This document shows positions 16,483 to 25,838 of a stretch of 64,000 nucleotides of DNA, one piece after another. Origin of the DNA: Nocardioides cremeus (lineage in GTDB: Bacteria; Actinomycetota; Actinomycetes; Propionibacteriales; Nocardioidaceae). Position numbers and translations under genes: made by a program. The DNA lies in NCBI RefSeq assembly GCF_030518195.1, contig NZ_JAULSC010000001.1, positions 310,001 through 374,000 of the forward strand. The letters are read 5' to 3'. The notes below the pieces were generated by a model, which worked only from the letters and a program-made list of their open reading frames with translations, ran no database searches and was not told where the DNA came from. The stretch's first letter is position 1. Every line of letters starts with the position of its first letter.

Positions 16483-17331
16483 TCAGGCCAGCACGCCCGC
16501 CGGGAAGACGCCCCCGGCGACCATCTGCTTGACCCACGGCCGGCCCAGGGTGCGCAGCCGGTCGGCGCCCTCGTCGCCGAGCGCGGCCCACGGCGCGTGC
16601 CCGGCCTCGTCGGTGGCGGTCTCGACCGCGGTGCGCAGCGCCCGGCCCTGCTCGCTGAGCGCCCCGTCGGCCTCCAGCAAGCCGCGCCGGTGCAGGTCGG
16701 CCGCGCAGGCCTCCCACTCCTCGCCCGAGTAGCCGCGGGTCGCCTGGGCCGCCGGCACGGTGAAGCCGGTGCCGGTCGCAGTGTGGGTGACCAGCGACTC
16801 CAGGCCGCTCAGGCCGTGGGACAGCAGGGTCGCCACGTGTCCGTCGCCGCGGTGCTCGCGCACCAGCGTCAGGGCGTGGAAGAGCGCCAGGTGCGGCTCC
16901 TCGGGCCAGGCCAGGTCGGCGTGGGCGGCGTACAGCGCCCGGCCCTCGGGGGTGCAGGCCTCGGCGGCGGTGCGCGCCAAGGCGGCCGCCTCGGCCATCT
17001 CGGGCGAGGCGAGCACGTCGTCGCCGAGGAGACGACGGTACGCCGCGTCGACGCCGCGCAGCCGCGCCACCAGCACGTCCTCGGGGGCCGCGGCCTCCCA
17101 GCAGGCCGGCACGAAGTGCGCGACCAGCGAGGGGGAGAAGACGTAGAACGTGGCCGCGACCGGCCCCGGCCCGACCCGGCCCATCGCCGCGGAGCGGCCG
17201 GCGAAGTAGGCCCCGCGGCCCCGGCGCACGCCGAGGGCGGTGATCTCCTCCTCGACCTCGGGCACGAAGTAGCACATCGCGTGCAGGGTCTCGAGCGAGC
17301 GGGCGGTGCGGCCGGAGGAGTGCGGGTCCAT
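16483..17331 (-). CDS. SCO6745-family helix-turn-helix protein
   Basis: This 282-residue protein matches the actinobacterial SCO6745 family, all-helical with a predicted winged-helix C-terminal part (GYSGEEWEACAADLHRRGLL, then EADGALSEQGRALRTAVE). The N-terminal half has the family-like MCYFVPEVEEEITALGVRRG. Function is undetermined; a regulatory role has been suggested only from the fold. The ATG was preferred to the GTG two codons upstream. It ends 15 bases before the glycosylase start, so the two may be co-transcribed. Confidence 0.7.
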   Translation of the reverse strand: MDPHSSGRTARSLETLHAMCYFVPEVEEEITALGVRRGRGAYFAGRSAAMGRVGPGPVAATFYVFSPSLVAHFVPACWEAAAPEDVLVARLRGVDAAYRRLLGDDVLASPEMAEAAALARTAAEACTPEGRALYAAHADLAWPEEPHLALFHALTLVREHRGDGHVATLLSHGLSGLESLVTHTATGTGFTVPAAQATRGYSGEEWEACAADLHRRGLLEADGALSEQGRALRTAVETATDEAGHAPWAALGDEGADRLRTLGRPWVKQMVAGGVFPAGVLA

Positions 17332-17412
17332 GGGCACTGTCTACCCGATCACCCCGAGCACCCAGACACCACCGGCCACCCCTCGCCCTCGCAGCCCGGA
17401 GCCGCCCCGCAC

Positions 17413-17418
17413 TAGGCT
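17413..17418 (+). promoter_or_regulatory. -10 box of the sterol-carrier-family gene (leaderless)
   Basis: TAGGCT ends six bases before the GTG at 17425, with no ribosome site. Confidence 0.55.
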
Positions 17419-17424
17419 GCCGCG

Positions 17425-17784
17425 GTGCCCGCCCGCCTGCGCCCCGCCGACCCCGCCGACGTCGCCGACGCGCTCGAGCGGCTGGGCGCCGGCGCCGAGG
17501 AGCGCGCCGACCTGCGGCTGCTGGTCAAGCACTTCCTGGCCGTGCTCGAGCAGCGCGCCCCCGGGCACTCGGTCGAGGTGCGGGTGCCGCCGTACGCCGC
17601 CGTGCAGGTCATCCCGGGCGTGCGCCACACCCGCGGCACCCCGCCGGCCGTCGTCGAGACCGACGCCGCGACCTGGATCGCGCTGGCCACCGGGGCGATG
17701 ACCTGGGTGCAGGCCGAGGACTCCGGCCGGGTCAGCGCCTCGGGCCAGCGCGCTGACCTGGCCCCGCACCTGCCGCTGACCTGA
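17425..17784 (+). CDS. Sterol-carrier-family protein
   Basis: The 119-residue product matches the small actinobacterial sterol-carrier-protein-like family: LLVKHFLAVLEQRAPGHSVEVRVPPYAAVQ followed by HTRGTPPAVVETDAATWIALATG, the latter resembling the C-terminal domain of mycothiol-dependent maleylpyruvate isomerases. The family probably binds a hydrophobic ligand. The GTG is leaderless. No metal or catalytic site is visible. It is followed after 29 bases by the phospholipase D gene, which has its own leaderless promoter. Confidence 0.75.
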   Translation: MPARLRPADPADVADALERLGAGAEERADLRLLVKHFLAVLEQRAPGHSVEVRVPPYAAVQVIPGVRHTRGTPPAVVETDAATWIALATGAMTWVQAEDSGRVSASGQRADLAPHLPLT

Positions 17785-17801
17785 GCCGGGCCGCCCCCGG
17801 C

Positions 17802-17807
17802 TAGCCT
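17802..17807 (+). promoter_or_regulatory. -10 box of the phospholipase D gene (leaderless)
   Basis: TAGCCT ends six bases before the GTG at 17814. It lies just after the stop of the sterol-carrier-family gene. Confidence 0.55.
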
Positions 17808-17813
17808 CCACGG

Positions 17814-19514
17814 GTGGCCCTCCGTGCAGACCCTCGCGACTGGTTCCTGTCCCGCGAGGAGCGCGGCAACGAGTGCACCCGGGTCGACGACGCCCACGCG
17901 GACGCGGCGTTCTCCACCGGCAACCGGGTCCGGGCGCTGGTGCACGGGCGCACCTACTTCGCCGAGCTGCTGCGCTGCGTCGAGGCGGCCGGTGAGGGCG
18001 ACCTGGTCTGGTTCACCGACTGGCGCTCCGACCCCGACCAGCGCCTCGGTGACGAGCCGGGCAGCGAGCTGGTGGAGGTCCTGGGCCGTGCCCTCGACCG
18101 TGGCGCCGACGTCCGGGCGCTGGTGTGGCGCTCGCAGGCCGCCGCGATGGGCTACGCCCACCAGGAGCACCGCGACCTCGGCGACCTGCTGCAGGAGCGC
18201 GGCGCCGACGTCCAGCTCGACATGCGCGTGACCCGCGCGGGCACCCACCACCAGAAGTTCGTGGTCGTGCGCCACCGCGACGACCCGGACCGCGACATCG
18301 CCTTCGTCGGCGGCATCGACCTGTGCCACGGCCGACGCGACGACGCGGTGCACGAGGGCGACCCGCAGACCCTGCACGTCGCCGACGAGTACGGCGACCG
18401 CGCGCCCTGGCACGACGTCCAGGTCGCCCTGCAGGGGCCCGTGGTGCACGACGTCGAGACCGTCTTCCGCGAGCGCTGGGAGGACACCAGCCCCACGACC
18501 CGGCACCCGTGGCGGCGCCTGCGCGACGCGCGCGCCGACCTCGACGGCGCCCGGCGCCCGCTGCCCCCGCAGGCCCCGCCCCCGCCCCCCGCCGCCGACG
18601 ACCCCGACGACCCCGACGACCCCGACGACGCCGCCGACCGCGAGGACGCAGAGACCGACACCGGCCACGCCGTCCAGCTGCTGCGCACCTACCCGGTGCT
18701 CGGCGCCGGCTGGGCGTTCGACTTCGCGCCCCGCGGCGAGCGGTCGGTGGCCCGCGGCTACACCAAGGCGGTCAAGCACGCCCAGCGACTGGTCTACGTC
18801 GAGGACCAGTTCCTGTGGGGCCACGAGATGAGCTCGGTGCTGGCCGACGCCCTGCGCAACCAGCCGGGGCTGCACGTGGTCGTGGTGCTGCCCCAGCACC
18901 CCGACCAGGACGGCTGGTTCGCCCGCGACCCGCAGGTCCTCGGCCGGCTGCGCGGCGTGCAGCGGCTGCTGCTGGAGGCGCCCGACCGCGTGGCGTTCTA
19001 CGGGCTCGAGAACCATGCGGGCACCCCCGTCTACGTGCACGCCAAGGTGTGCGTGCTCGACGACGCCTGGGCCTCGATCGGCTCCGACAACTTCTGCCGC
19101 CGGTCGTGGACCAACGACTCCGAGCTCTCGGCGGCCATCATCGACCGCGGCGCCACCGAGGGGCGGGCCGGCTTCGCCCAGCGCCTGCGCCTGACCCTGG
19201 CCGCCGAGCACCTCGACCGCCTCGACCCCGACGAGCTGACCTCGGTCGACGACATGGACGACGCCGGGCTGCTCGAGGTGATGGCCGACTGCGTCGACCC
19301 GGTCGAGATGTTCCGGCGCTTCGCCGAGAGCGCCGACGCGCTGGAGGCCTGGCACGACGGCGGTCGGGTCGGGCCGCGACCGCCGGGCCGGCTGCGGCGC
19401 CTGCCCGAGCCCCGCCTGCCGCTGGCGCGCCAGCTGCTGGCCGTGCCGAGCTACCGCTACCTGCACGACCCCGACGGCCGCTCCTGGCGGATGCGCCGGC
19501 GCAAGACGTTCTGA
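17814..19514 (+). CDS. Phospholipase D-family protein
   Basis: This 566-residue enzyme has two HKD motifs, as in phospholipase D and cardiolipin synthases: HHQKFVVVRHRDDPDRD with IAFVGGID following (about residue 145), and VHAKVCVLDDAW with IGSDNFCRRSW (about 405). The two histidines would form the phosphohistidine active site. Between them, near residues 245-285, is a Pro- and Asp-rich low-complexity insertion (PPPPPAADDPDDPDDPDD). No signal peptide is evident, so it is probably cytoplasmic or peripheral. Leaderless GTG. The natural phosphodiester substrate is unknown. Confidence 0.85.
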   Translation: MALRADPRDWFLSREERGNECTRVDDAHADAAFSTGNRVRALVHGRTYFAELLRCVEAAGEGDLVWFTDWRSDPDQRLGDEPGSELVEVLGRALDRGADVRALVWRSQAAAMGYAHQEHRDLGDLLQERGADVQLDMRVTRAGTHHQKFVVVRHRDDPDRDIAFVGGIDLCHGRRDDAVHEGDPQTLHVADEYGDRAPWHDVQVALQGPVVHDVETVFRERWEDTSPTTRHPWRRLRDARADLDGARRPLPPQAPPPPPAADDPDDPDDPDDAADREDAETDTGHAVQLLRTYPVLGAGWAFDFAPRGERSVARGYTKAVKHAQRLVYVEDQFLWGHEMSSVLADALRNQPGLHVVVVLPQHPDQDGWFARDPQVLGRLRGVQRLLLEAPDRVAFYGLENHAGTPVYVHAKVCVLDDAWASIGSDNFCRRSWTNDSELSAAIIDRGATEGRAGFAQRLRLTLAAEHLDRLDPDELTSVDDMDDAGLLEVMADCVDPVEMFRRFAESADALEAWHDGGRVGPRPPGRLRRLPEPRLPLARQLLAVPSYRYLHDPDGRSWRMRRRKTF

Positions 19515-19551
19515 GCCGCCGGCCCGTCGTCGCGCCGCGAGCCGCCACGAC

Positions 19552-19557
19552 TACCTT
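19552..19557 (+). promoter_or_regulatory. -10 box of the M20 peptidase gene (leaderless)
   Basis: TACCTT ends six bases before the ATG at 19564; there is no Shine-Dalgarno sequence. Confidence 0.5.
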
Positions 19558-19563
19558 GGCGCC

Positions 19564-20943
19564 ATGAGCCACCACGCCGACACCACCGACCTGCGGGCCC
19601 GCGTCGCCGACGTGCTGCCCGGGCTGCGCAGCGACCTCGAGGACCTCGTGCGGATCGAGTCCGTGAGTGCCGACCCCGCGCGCGCCGACGAGGTACGCCG
19701 CAGCGCCGAGGCCGTGCGCGCCCTGCTGGCCGCGGAGGGCATGGACACCGAGGTGGTCAGCATCGACGGCGGGGCGCCCGCGGTGATCGGTCACAAGGCC
19801 GGCCCGGAGGGGGCGCCGACGGTGCTGCTCTACGCCCACCACGACGTGCAGCCCGAGAACGACCACGCCGACTGGGACTCCCCGCCCTTCGAGCCCACCG
19901 AGCGCGACTCGCCCAGCGGGCGCCGGCTCTTCGCTCGAGGCGCGGCCGACGACAAGGCCGGGATCGTGGCCCACCTCGGTGCGCTGCGGGTCTTCGGCGA
20001 CGACCTGCCGGTCAGCGTCACGGTCTTCGTCGAGGGCGAGGAGGAGGTCGGCTCCGAGAGCCTGCCGGCGCTGCTGGCGGCCCACCAGGAGCGGCTGCGC
20101 GCCGACGTGATCGTGATCGCCGACTCCGGCAACTGGGACGTCGGGGTCCCGGCGCTGACCACCAGCCTGCGGGGCCTGGTGCGCGCCGACGTCGAGGTGC
20201 GCACCCTGACCCACGCCGTGCACTCGGGCATGTGGGGCGGGCTGGTGCCCGACGCGCTGATGACCCTGAGCCGGCTCATCTCGACGCTGCACGACGACGC
20301 GGGCGACGTCGCGGTCGCGGGCCTGCACGCCGGCCCGGCCGCCGACGTCGACTACCCCGAGGAGCGGCTGCGCGCCGAGTCCGGCGCCGCTGCCGGCACG
20401 CGGTGGATCGGCAGCGGCTCCGCCGTCGAGCGGCTGTGGACCAAGCCGTCGCTGAGCATCGTCGGCCTCGACGCCCCGAAGGTCGAGGGGGCCAGCAACA
20501 CGCTGGTGCCGGCCGCCCGGGCCCGGATCTCGCTGCGCATCGCGCCCGGCGACACCACCGAGAACGCCGTGGCCCGGCTGAGCGAGCACCTCGAGCAGCA
20601 CGTCGCCTGGGGCGCGGAGCTGTCGGTGCGCATCACCGACACCGGCGAGGCCACCCAGATCGACGCCACCGGGCCGGCGTACGACGCGGCGCGCGCGGCC
20701 TTCGCCGAGGCCTGGGACGGCACCGAGCCCATCGACATGGGCGTCGGCGGGTCGATCCCCTTCATCGCCGAGTTCCTCGAGGCCTTCCCGCGCGCCAGCG
20801 TGCTGGTCACCGGCGTCGAGGACCCCGACACCCGCGCGCACGGCGCCAACGAGGGCCTGCACCTGGCCGAGTTCGAGCGGGTCGTGCTGGCCGAGACGCT
20901 GCTGCTGGCCCGGCTCGCCGAGGCGGGCCGTCCCACGTCCTGA
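19564..20943 (+). CDS. M20 family dipeptidase/zinc metallopeptidase
   Basis: This 459-residue cytosolic enzyme should hydrolyse dipeptides or related amide substrates. Zinc ligands are evident: His and the following Asp in LLYAHHDVQP (about residue 97), Asp in ARGAADDKAG, the Glu-Glu catalytic/ligand pair in FVEGEEEVGSES, and a C-terminal His in DTRAHGANEGLHL. The dimerisation domain lies between about 205 and 345 (VRTLTHAVHSGMWGG). Length and layout match the actinobacterial M20A dipeptidases. The ATG is leaderless. Confidence 0.9.
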   Translation: MSHHADTTDLRARVADVLPGLRSDLEDLVRIESVSADPARADEVRRSAEAVRALLAAEGMDTEVVSIDGGAPAVIGHKAGPEGAPTVLLYAHHDVQPENDHADWDSPPFEPTERDSPSGRRLFARGAADDKAGIVAHLGALRVFGDDLPVSVTVFVEGEEEVGSESLPALLAAHQERLRADVIVIADSGNWDVGVPALTTSLRGLVRADVEVRTLTHAVHSGMWGGLVPDALMTLSRLISTLHDDAGDVAVAGLHAGPAADVDYPEERLRAESGAAAGTRWIGSGSAVERLWTKPSLSIVGLDAPKVEGASNTLVPAARARISLRIAPGDTTENAVARLSEHLEQHVAWGAELSVRITDTGEATQIDATGPAYDAARAAFAEAWDGTEPIDMGVGGSIPFIAEFLEAFPRASVLVTGVEDPDTRAHGANEGLHLAEFERVVLAETLLLARLAEAGRPTS

Positions 20944-21032
20944 GATGCCCCGGAGGGTAAAAATCCGTCCATCTGACAGAACCGAACTCCAGATGTGCGT
21001 GACGACGCTCACGCGCGGGTAGAAAGGGGACG

Positions 21033-21048
21033 CCCGGTCTAGACCGGG
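21033..21048. promoter_or_regulatory. 16-base perfect palindrome upstream of the molybdenum hydroxylase operon
   Basis: CCCGGTCTAGACCGGG is fully self-complementary and lies 39 bases before the ATG of the large subunit. Its position is compatible with an operator or with a short leader hairpin. A TAGAAA box at about 21020 could be the -10. The remaining gap is relatively A/T-rich but holds no gene. Confidence 0.4.
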
Positions 21049-21086
21049 ACCCTGCCCGACCACGACATGGGGAGCTTCTCGGTCAC

Positions 21087-23438
21087 ATGACAGCGCCTGA
21101 CGCCAGCACCAGCCACGCCACCACAGCGGACACCGGCCCCCCGGGAGGGGTCCGTCGCCGCTCCTTCCTCGGCTACGTGATCGGCGGCACCACGCTCGTG
21201 GCCGCCGCCGACCTCACGATGGCCCGTCCCGCCCGGGCGGCGGTCCCCTCGCTGCCGCAGGTGCCCGAGCTCTACGACCTCGAGGACCTGCAGACCGACG
21301 CGGCGCTGCCCACCTCGCAGCTGATCACCATCGAGATCAACGACGACGGCACCGCCTCGTTCGCGCTGCCCCGCATGGAGGTCGGCCAGGGCATCACCAC
21401 CTCGACCGCGATGATCATCGCCGAGGAGCTCGACCTGCCCGTCGAGAAGGTGCGCGTCACCCTGGCCCCGGCCCGCCCCGAGCTGGTCTTCAACCAGCTC
21501 ACCGGTGGCTCCAACAGCACCGTGTCGACGTACACGCCGATCCGCGTGGCCTCGGCCATCGCGCGCGGTGCGCTCCTCGACGCGGCCGCGCGCCAGCTCG
21601 GGTACGCCGTCGAGCGGCTGCGCACCAAGGACGGCGTCGTGATCGGCCCGGCCGGCGAGACGCTGGGCTACGGCGAGCTGGCCCGGCTCGCGGCCAGCCC
21701 GGTGACCGAGGTCGTCGACGTGCTCCTCAAGGACCCCGAGGAGTTCACCCGCATCGGCAAGCCGCGCAACCGCGACGACGCGCGGCTCGCGGTCACCGGC
21801 CAGAAGGACTTCACCCTCGACCTCGAGGTCAAGGGCGCGCTGCCCACCATGCTGTGCCGCGCGCCCACGCTCAACGGCACGCCCAAGCGGCTGCGTAACA
21901 AGAAGAAGATCCTCTCCATGTCCGGGGTCAAGCAGGTCGCGGTGGTCGACACCGGGGTCGCGGTGCGCGCCAAGACCTTCGGCCAGTGCATCGACGCGAT
22001 CCGCGCGATGGACGTGGAGTGGAACGGCGGGCCGGTCGACGGCGAGTCCGACCAGACCATCCTCGCCCGGTTGAAGAAGGCCGAGCTGCCGCTGGCGGTG
22101 CCCGAGGTGCCGCTGCTGGCCAAGACCGTCGAGGAGCGCTTCGAGTTCATGTTCCGCTCCAGCGCGGCGCTGGAGCCCAACTGCGCCATCGCCGACGTGC
22201 GCGAGGACTCCGCCGAGATCTGGTCGGGGCTCAAGGTGCCGATCCTGGCCCAGCAGAACATCGCCCAGGCGCTCGGGATGAGCCAGGACCAGGTGAAGGT
22301 CAACGTGGTCACCGGTGGCGGGTCCTTCGGCCACAAGCTCTTCAGCGACGCCGCGATCGAGGCCGCCAAGGTCTCGCAGGCGATGGGCAAGCCGGTCAAG
22401 CTGATGTGGCACCGCGCCGACGAGCCGCGCCAGGGCCGGCTGCACCCGATGGTCACCTCGCGCATCCGCGCCACGGTGCTGGCCGGGCAGGTGCTCAGCT
22501 TCGAGCAGCGCAACACCAGCGTGGTCACCGACTTCAGCCACGGGCTGGGCGAGATCATCACCTCGACCATCGACGAGGCGCCCACCGAGGTGGGCAGGAT
22601 GGTCGGTGGCCTGGGCTTCTCGCAGACCATCTTCACCCTGACCCAGGAGCTCGGCTACAACTTCGGCGTCGTCACCCAGCTGCTCAACGAGACCGACGAC
22701 CGCTTCAACACCGGCAGCATGCGCAACATCTACTCGCCCGACACCCGGGTGGCCGCCGAGCTCGTCGTCGACCGGCTCGCCGACGAGGTGGGGCTGGACC
22801 CGCTGGAGTTCCGGCTGCGCCACGCCAAGAGCGACAAGGTCCGCAAGGCGCTGGAGAAGGTCGCCGAGGAGGGCGACTGGGGTCGCAGGATGCCCCAGGG
22901 GATGGCCCAGGGCATCGCGATCCACCAGGAGTACAAGGGCGCCACCGCCTGCCTGGTCGAGATCGACGTGCGCCCCGAGACCGTCAACCGCAAGATCCGC
23001 AACGCCGTCACCGGCCCCCGGGTCACCCGCGCCACCTTCGCGGTCGACGCCGGCCTGGTGATCAACCCGCGCGGGCTGCAGGCCCAGATGATGGGCGGGT
23101 TCGCGGACGGCCTGGCGCTGACCCTGACCAGCAGCGTGCACCTGCGCGACGGCCACTTCCTCGAGGCCAGCTGGGACAACTACTACTACACCCGCCAGTG
23201 GAACATCCCGCCGCGCTTCGACTGCTTCGTGCTGCCCTCGGAGGACCGGCTGCCGGGGGGTGCCGGCGAGGCCGGGGTCGCCGCCTCGGCCGCCTCGGTG
23301 GCCTGCGCCTACGCCCGGGCCACGGGCACCATGCCCACCCGGTTCCCCATCAACCACGGCAAGGTCACCTTCACGCCCAAGTCGTTCGTGCCGTCGGTCC
23401 CGAAGTCGCCGACCAACGGCCTCAAGTTCACCTACTAA
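21087..23438 (+). CDS. Molybdopterin-binding large subunit of a xanthine-dehydrogenase-family hydroxylase (IorB-like)
   Basis: This 783-residue subunit carries the molybdenum cofactor and hydroxylates an aldehyde or N-heterocycle. A twin-arginine signal (RRRSFLGYVIGGTTLVAAA, residues about 22-40) predicts export as a folded complex. The domain order is that of isoquinoline 1-oxidoreductase beta: EVGQGITTSTAMIIAEEL, QLTGGSNSTV, LWSGLKVPILAQ-like sequence, VVTGGGSFGHKL and the late GGAGEAGVAASAASVACA stretch, where Glu is the expected catalytic base. The [2Fe-2S] subunit follows after 12 bases. No FAD subunit is adjacent. Substrate unknown. Confidence 0.88.
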   Translation: MTAPDASTSHATTADTGPPGGVRRRSFLGYVIGGTTLVAAADLTMARPARAAVPSLPQVPELYDLEDLQTDAALPTSQLITIEINDDGTASFALPRMEVGQGITTSTAMIIAEELDLPVEKVRVTLAPARPELVFNQLTGGSNSTVSTYTPIRVASAIARGALLDAAARQLGYAVERLRTKDGVVIGPAGETLGYGELARLAASPVTEVVDVLLKDPEEFTRIGKPRNRDDARLAVTGQKDFTLDLEVKGALPTMLCRAPTLNGTPKRLRNKKKILSMSGVKQVAVVDTGVAVRAKTFGQCIDAIRAMDVEWNGGPVDGESDQTILARLKKAELPLAVPEVPLLAKTVEERFEFMFRSSAALEPNCAIADVREDSAEIWSGLKVPILAQQNIAQALGMSQDQVKVNVVTGGGSFGHKLFSDAAIEAAKVSQAMGKPVKLMWHRADEPRQGRLHPMVTSRIRATVLAGQVLSFEQRNTSVVTDFSHGLGEIITSTIDEAPTEVGRMVGGLGFSQTIFTLTQELGYNFGVVTQLLNETDDRFNTGSMRNIYSPDTRVAAELVVDRLADEVGLDPLEFRLRHAKSDKVRKALEKVAEEGDWGRRMPQGMAQGIAIHQEYKGATACLVEIDVRPETVNRKIRNAVTGPRVTRATFAVDAGLVINPRGLQAQMMGGFADGLALTLTSSVHLRDGHFLEASWDNYYYTRQWNIPPRFDCFVLPSEDRLPGGAGEAGVAASAASVACAYARATGTMPTRFPINHGKVTFTPKSFVPSVPKSPTNGLKFTY

Positions 23439-23450
23439 GGAGAGGCCGAC

Positions 23451-23930
23451 ATGCCCAAGCAGACCTTCATCCTCAACGGCAAGCCGGTCACCGTGAACGT
23501 CAAGGACGACGTGCGGGTGCTCTGGGTCCTGCGTGACCTCCTCGGGGTCACCGGACCGAAGTACGGGTGTGGCATCAACGTGTGCAAGGCGTGCACGTCG
23601 CACATCAACGGCAAGGCCTTCAACCCGTGCTCGGTGCGGGTCGGCGACCTGGGTCGCCGCGACGAGGTCACCACGATCGAGGGGCTCCCCGACACGGTCG
23701 GCGAGGACCTGCACCCGATGCAGGAGGCCTGGATCGACCGCGACGTCCCGCAGTGCGGCTACTGCCAGCCCGGCCAGATCATGGCCGCCGTGGCGCTGGT
23801 CAAGAAGGTGCGCCGCGAAGGGCGCGAGATCAGCGAGTCCGACCTCGACACGATCCGCAACATCTGTCGCTGCGGCACCTACACGCGCATCCGTGAGGCC
23901 GTCGTGCAGGGCGCGCGCGGGATGGCCTGA
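23451..23930 (+). CDS. [2Fe-2S] subunit of the molybdenum hydroxylase (IorA-like)
   Basis: The 159-residue iron-sulfur subunit carries two clusters. The N-terminal plant-type cluster is CGINVCKACTSHINGKAF then C, and the C-terminal cluster is CGYCQPGQ with NICRCGTY. It transfers electrons from the molybdenum site to an unknown acceptor. The start follows AGGAGAGG and lies 12 bases after the large subunit, so the two form an operon. The C-terminal stop converges with a histidine kinase gene at a distance of 6 bases. It lacks its own signal and probably hitch-hikes with the Tat-exported partner. Confidence 0.9.
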   Translation: MPKQTFILNGKPVTVNVKDDVRVLWVLRDLLGVTGPKYGCGINVCKACTSHINGKAFNPCSVRVGDLGRRDEVTTIEGLPDTVGEDLHPMQEAWIDRDVPQCGYCQPGQIMAAVALVKKVRREGREISESDLDTIRNICRCGTYTRIREAVVQGARGMA

Positions 23931-23936
23931 GCCGCC

Positions 23937-25712
23937 TCAGCCGGCACTGTTCGTGCTGCCGGTGCTGCCGGTGCTGCCGGGGAGGGTGGCGGTGAACTCG
24001 CTGCCCTCCCCGGGAGCCGACTCCACGGCGACCTCGCCGCCGAGGTGGCGCACGATGCGCTGCACGATCGAGAGGCCCAGGCCGGTGCCGGGCTGGCTGG
24101 TCGCGGCCGGGTCGGCGGAGCGGTAGAACTCCTCGAAGAGGCGGCGCTGCTCGGCGGGCGCGACCCCGGTGCCGTGGTCGACGACCCGGAGCACCACGTG
24201 CGGCGCGGCGTCCTCGACGTGCACGGCGACCTCGCCGCCGTCGTGGGAGTACCTCACGGCGTTGCTGACCAGGTTGACCACCAGCCGCTCGAGGTCGGCG
24301 GGCTCCGCGTCGACCCGCGCGCCGCCGGGCGGGGCGTGCACCCGCACCCGCACGCCGCGTGCGTCGGCCTGCACGACCAGGCCCTCGACGACGTCGTGCA
24401 CGACCGCGGCGAGGTCGTGGGGCTCGGCCGGCACGGGGTCGGTGGCCTCGTCGAAGCGGGCCAGGGTCAGGAGGTCGGCGACGATGTCGTCGAGGCGCCG
24501 GGTGGCCCGACCGATCCCACGCAGCGAGCGCAGCACCTGGGGGCCGGTGGCCGGTTCGTCGGCCAGGAACATCTCCAGCAGGTCGACGTACCCGCCGACG
24601 GCCGCGAGCGGGTTCTTCAGCTCGTGGGCCATCGTGGCGATCAGCTGTTGGCGGTACGCCGCGGCCTGCTGCTCGCGCTCGAAGCTGCGGGCGTTGAGCA
24701 CGGCCCGGCCCAGGTCGTGGCCGATGTCGAGGGCCGCACTGGCCTCCTCGTCGGACCAGTCGGTGCGGTCGTGGCGGAACATCAGCAGCCGGCCGACGCA
24801 CTCGGGCCCGGCGCCGAGCGGCGTCAGCAGCAGGGAGGTGTCGCCCTGGTCGTTGAGGCCGTCGAGCAGCACCGCGTGCTCCTCGGCGCTGAGCAGCGCC
24901 GGCGCGGCGCGCCGGTGGGAGACGATGGCCACCTGCTGCTCGCGCCAGCACCGCTCGGCCAGCAGCCGCGACTGCAGCGAGACCTCGTCGAGGTCGGCGA
25001 CGTCCTCCTCGGCGTGCAGGTGCACCCGCACGTCGTCGACGGCGAACCCGTCGCAGACGCTGTCGATCGTGGTCTGCACCAGACGGGCCAGGTCGAGGTC
25101 GGCGGTCGCGGTGCGCACCACGCGGCGCGCGGCATGGGCGAGACGGACCTGCTCGCGCAGCCGCTCCTGCTCGAGCGCCTCGACCATGGTCCGGTTGGCG
25201 CGCTCCGCGTGCTCGCCGAGCCGCTGGCGCTGCTCGGGCCCCGGTCGCCGGCCGTCGAGCGGCAGGTCGACCCACACGATGCCCTGCAGGGCGCCGTCGT
25301 CGTCGGTGAGCGGCGCCATCAGCAGGTCGCAGGGCTGCCAGGCGTCGACCGGCGCCCCGTCGTGGCGTGCCTCGCCCGCCCCCACCCAGATGTGGTCGAG
25401 CAGCTCGACCGCCTGCTCGTGCGGCAGGAAGCGCAGCGGCCCCCACCGCTCGGCGCGCTCGAGCATGGCCATGGCCACCGGGGTCGGGGTGATGTCGCCG
25501 GTCAGCTCGGCGACCGCGTCGGGGTCGCCGTCGACGGCGACGAACTCGAGCTCGTCGCTGGCCCGGAACAGGCTGACGGCGGAGACCCGGAAGCCGCCGG
25601 CCCGGGCCATCTCGGCCGCGACCGCCCCCAGCACCCGGGCCAGGTCGTGGCGCTCACGCGGCGCACCGGGATCAGCAGGAGCCGCGGGGTCGGTGCCCGG
25701 GGGGTGGGTCAC
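23937..25712 (-). CDS. GAF-domain sensor histidine kinase
   Basis: This soluble 591-residue kinase has two GAF-like sensor regions (residues about 20-180 and 205-350), a dimerisation/phosphoacceptor helix with H-box TMAHELKNPLAAVGG near residue 361 and a HATPase domain with N box (LVSNAVRYSHDGGE), DHGTGVAP, and GTGLGLSIVQRI. No membrane helix is present, so it senses a cytosolic signal. Its length is identical to the tandem paralogue upstream. No response regulator gene is adjacent. GTG start. Confidence 0.88.
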   Translation of the reverse strand: MTHPPGTDPAAPADPGAPRERHDLARVLGAVAAEMARAGGFRVSAVSLFRASDELEFVAVDGDPDAVAELTGDITPTPVAMAMLERAERWGPLRFLPHEQAVELLDHIWVGAGEARHDGAPVDAWQPCDLLMAPLTDDDGALQGIVWVDLPLDGRRPGPEQRQRLGEHAERANRTMVEALEQERLREQVRLAHAARRVVRTATADLDLARLVQTTIDSVCDGFAVDDVRVHLHAEEDVADLDEVSLQSRLLAERCWREQQVAIVSHRRAAPALLSAEEHAVLLDGLNDQGDTSLLLTPLGAGPECVGRLLMFRHDRTDWSDEEASAALDIGHDLGRAVLNARSFEREQQAAAYRQQLIATMAHELKNPLAAVGGYVDLLEMFLADEPATGPQVLRSLRGIGRATRRLDDIVADLLTLARFDEATDPVPAEPHDLAAVVHDVVEGLVVQADARGVRVRVHAPPGGARVDAEPADLERLVVNLVSNAVRYSHDGGEVAVHVEDAAPHVVLRVVDHGTGVAPAEQRRLFEEFYRSADPAATSQPGTGLGLSIVQRIVRHLGGEVAVESAPGEGSEFTATLPGSTGSTGSTNSAG

Positions 25713-25838
25713 GGAGCGGCTCCGGCAGGTGGGCGCAGCGGTGGAAGGTGGTTCCCTCCACCATAAAGGCGGCTCTCAGGGGCCGGACGTCTTTCCACAG
25801 GTCGGGTCTCCCCGCAACGGACCCGGCCGGCGACGTCC

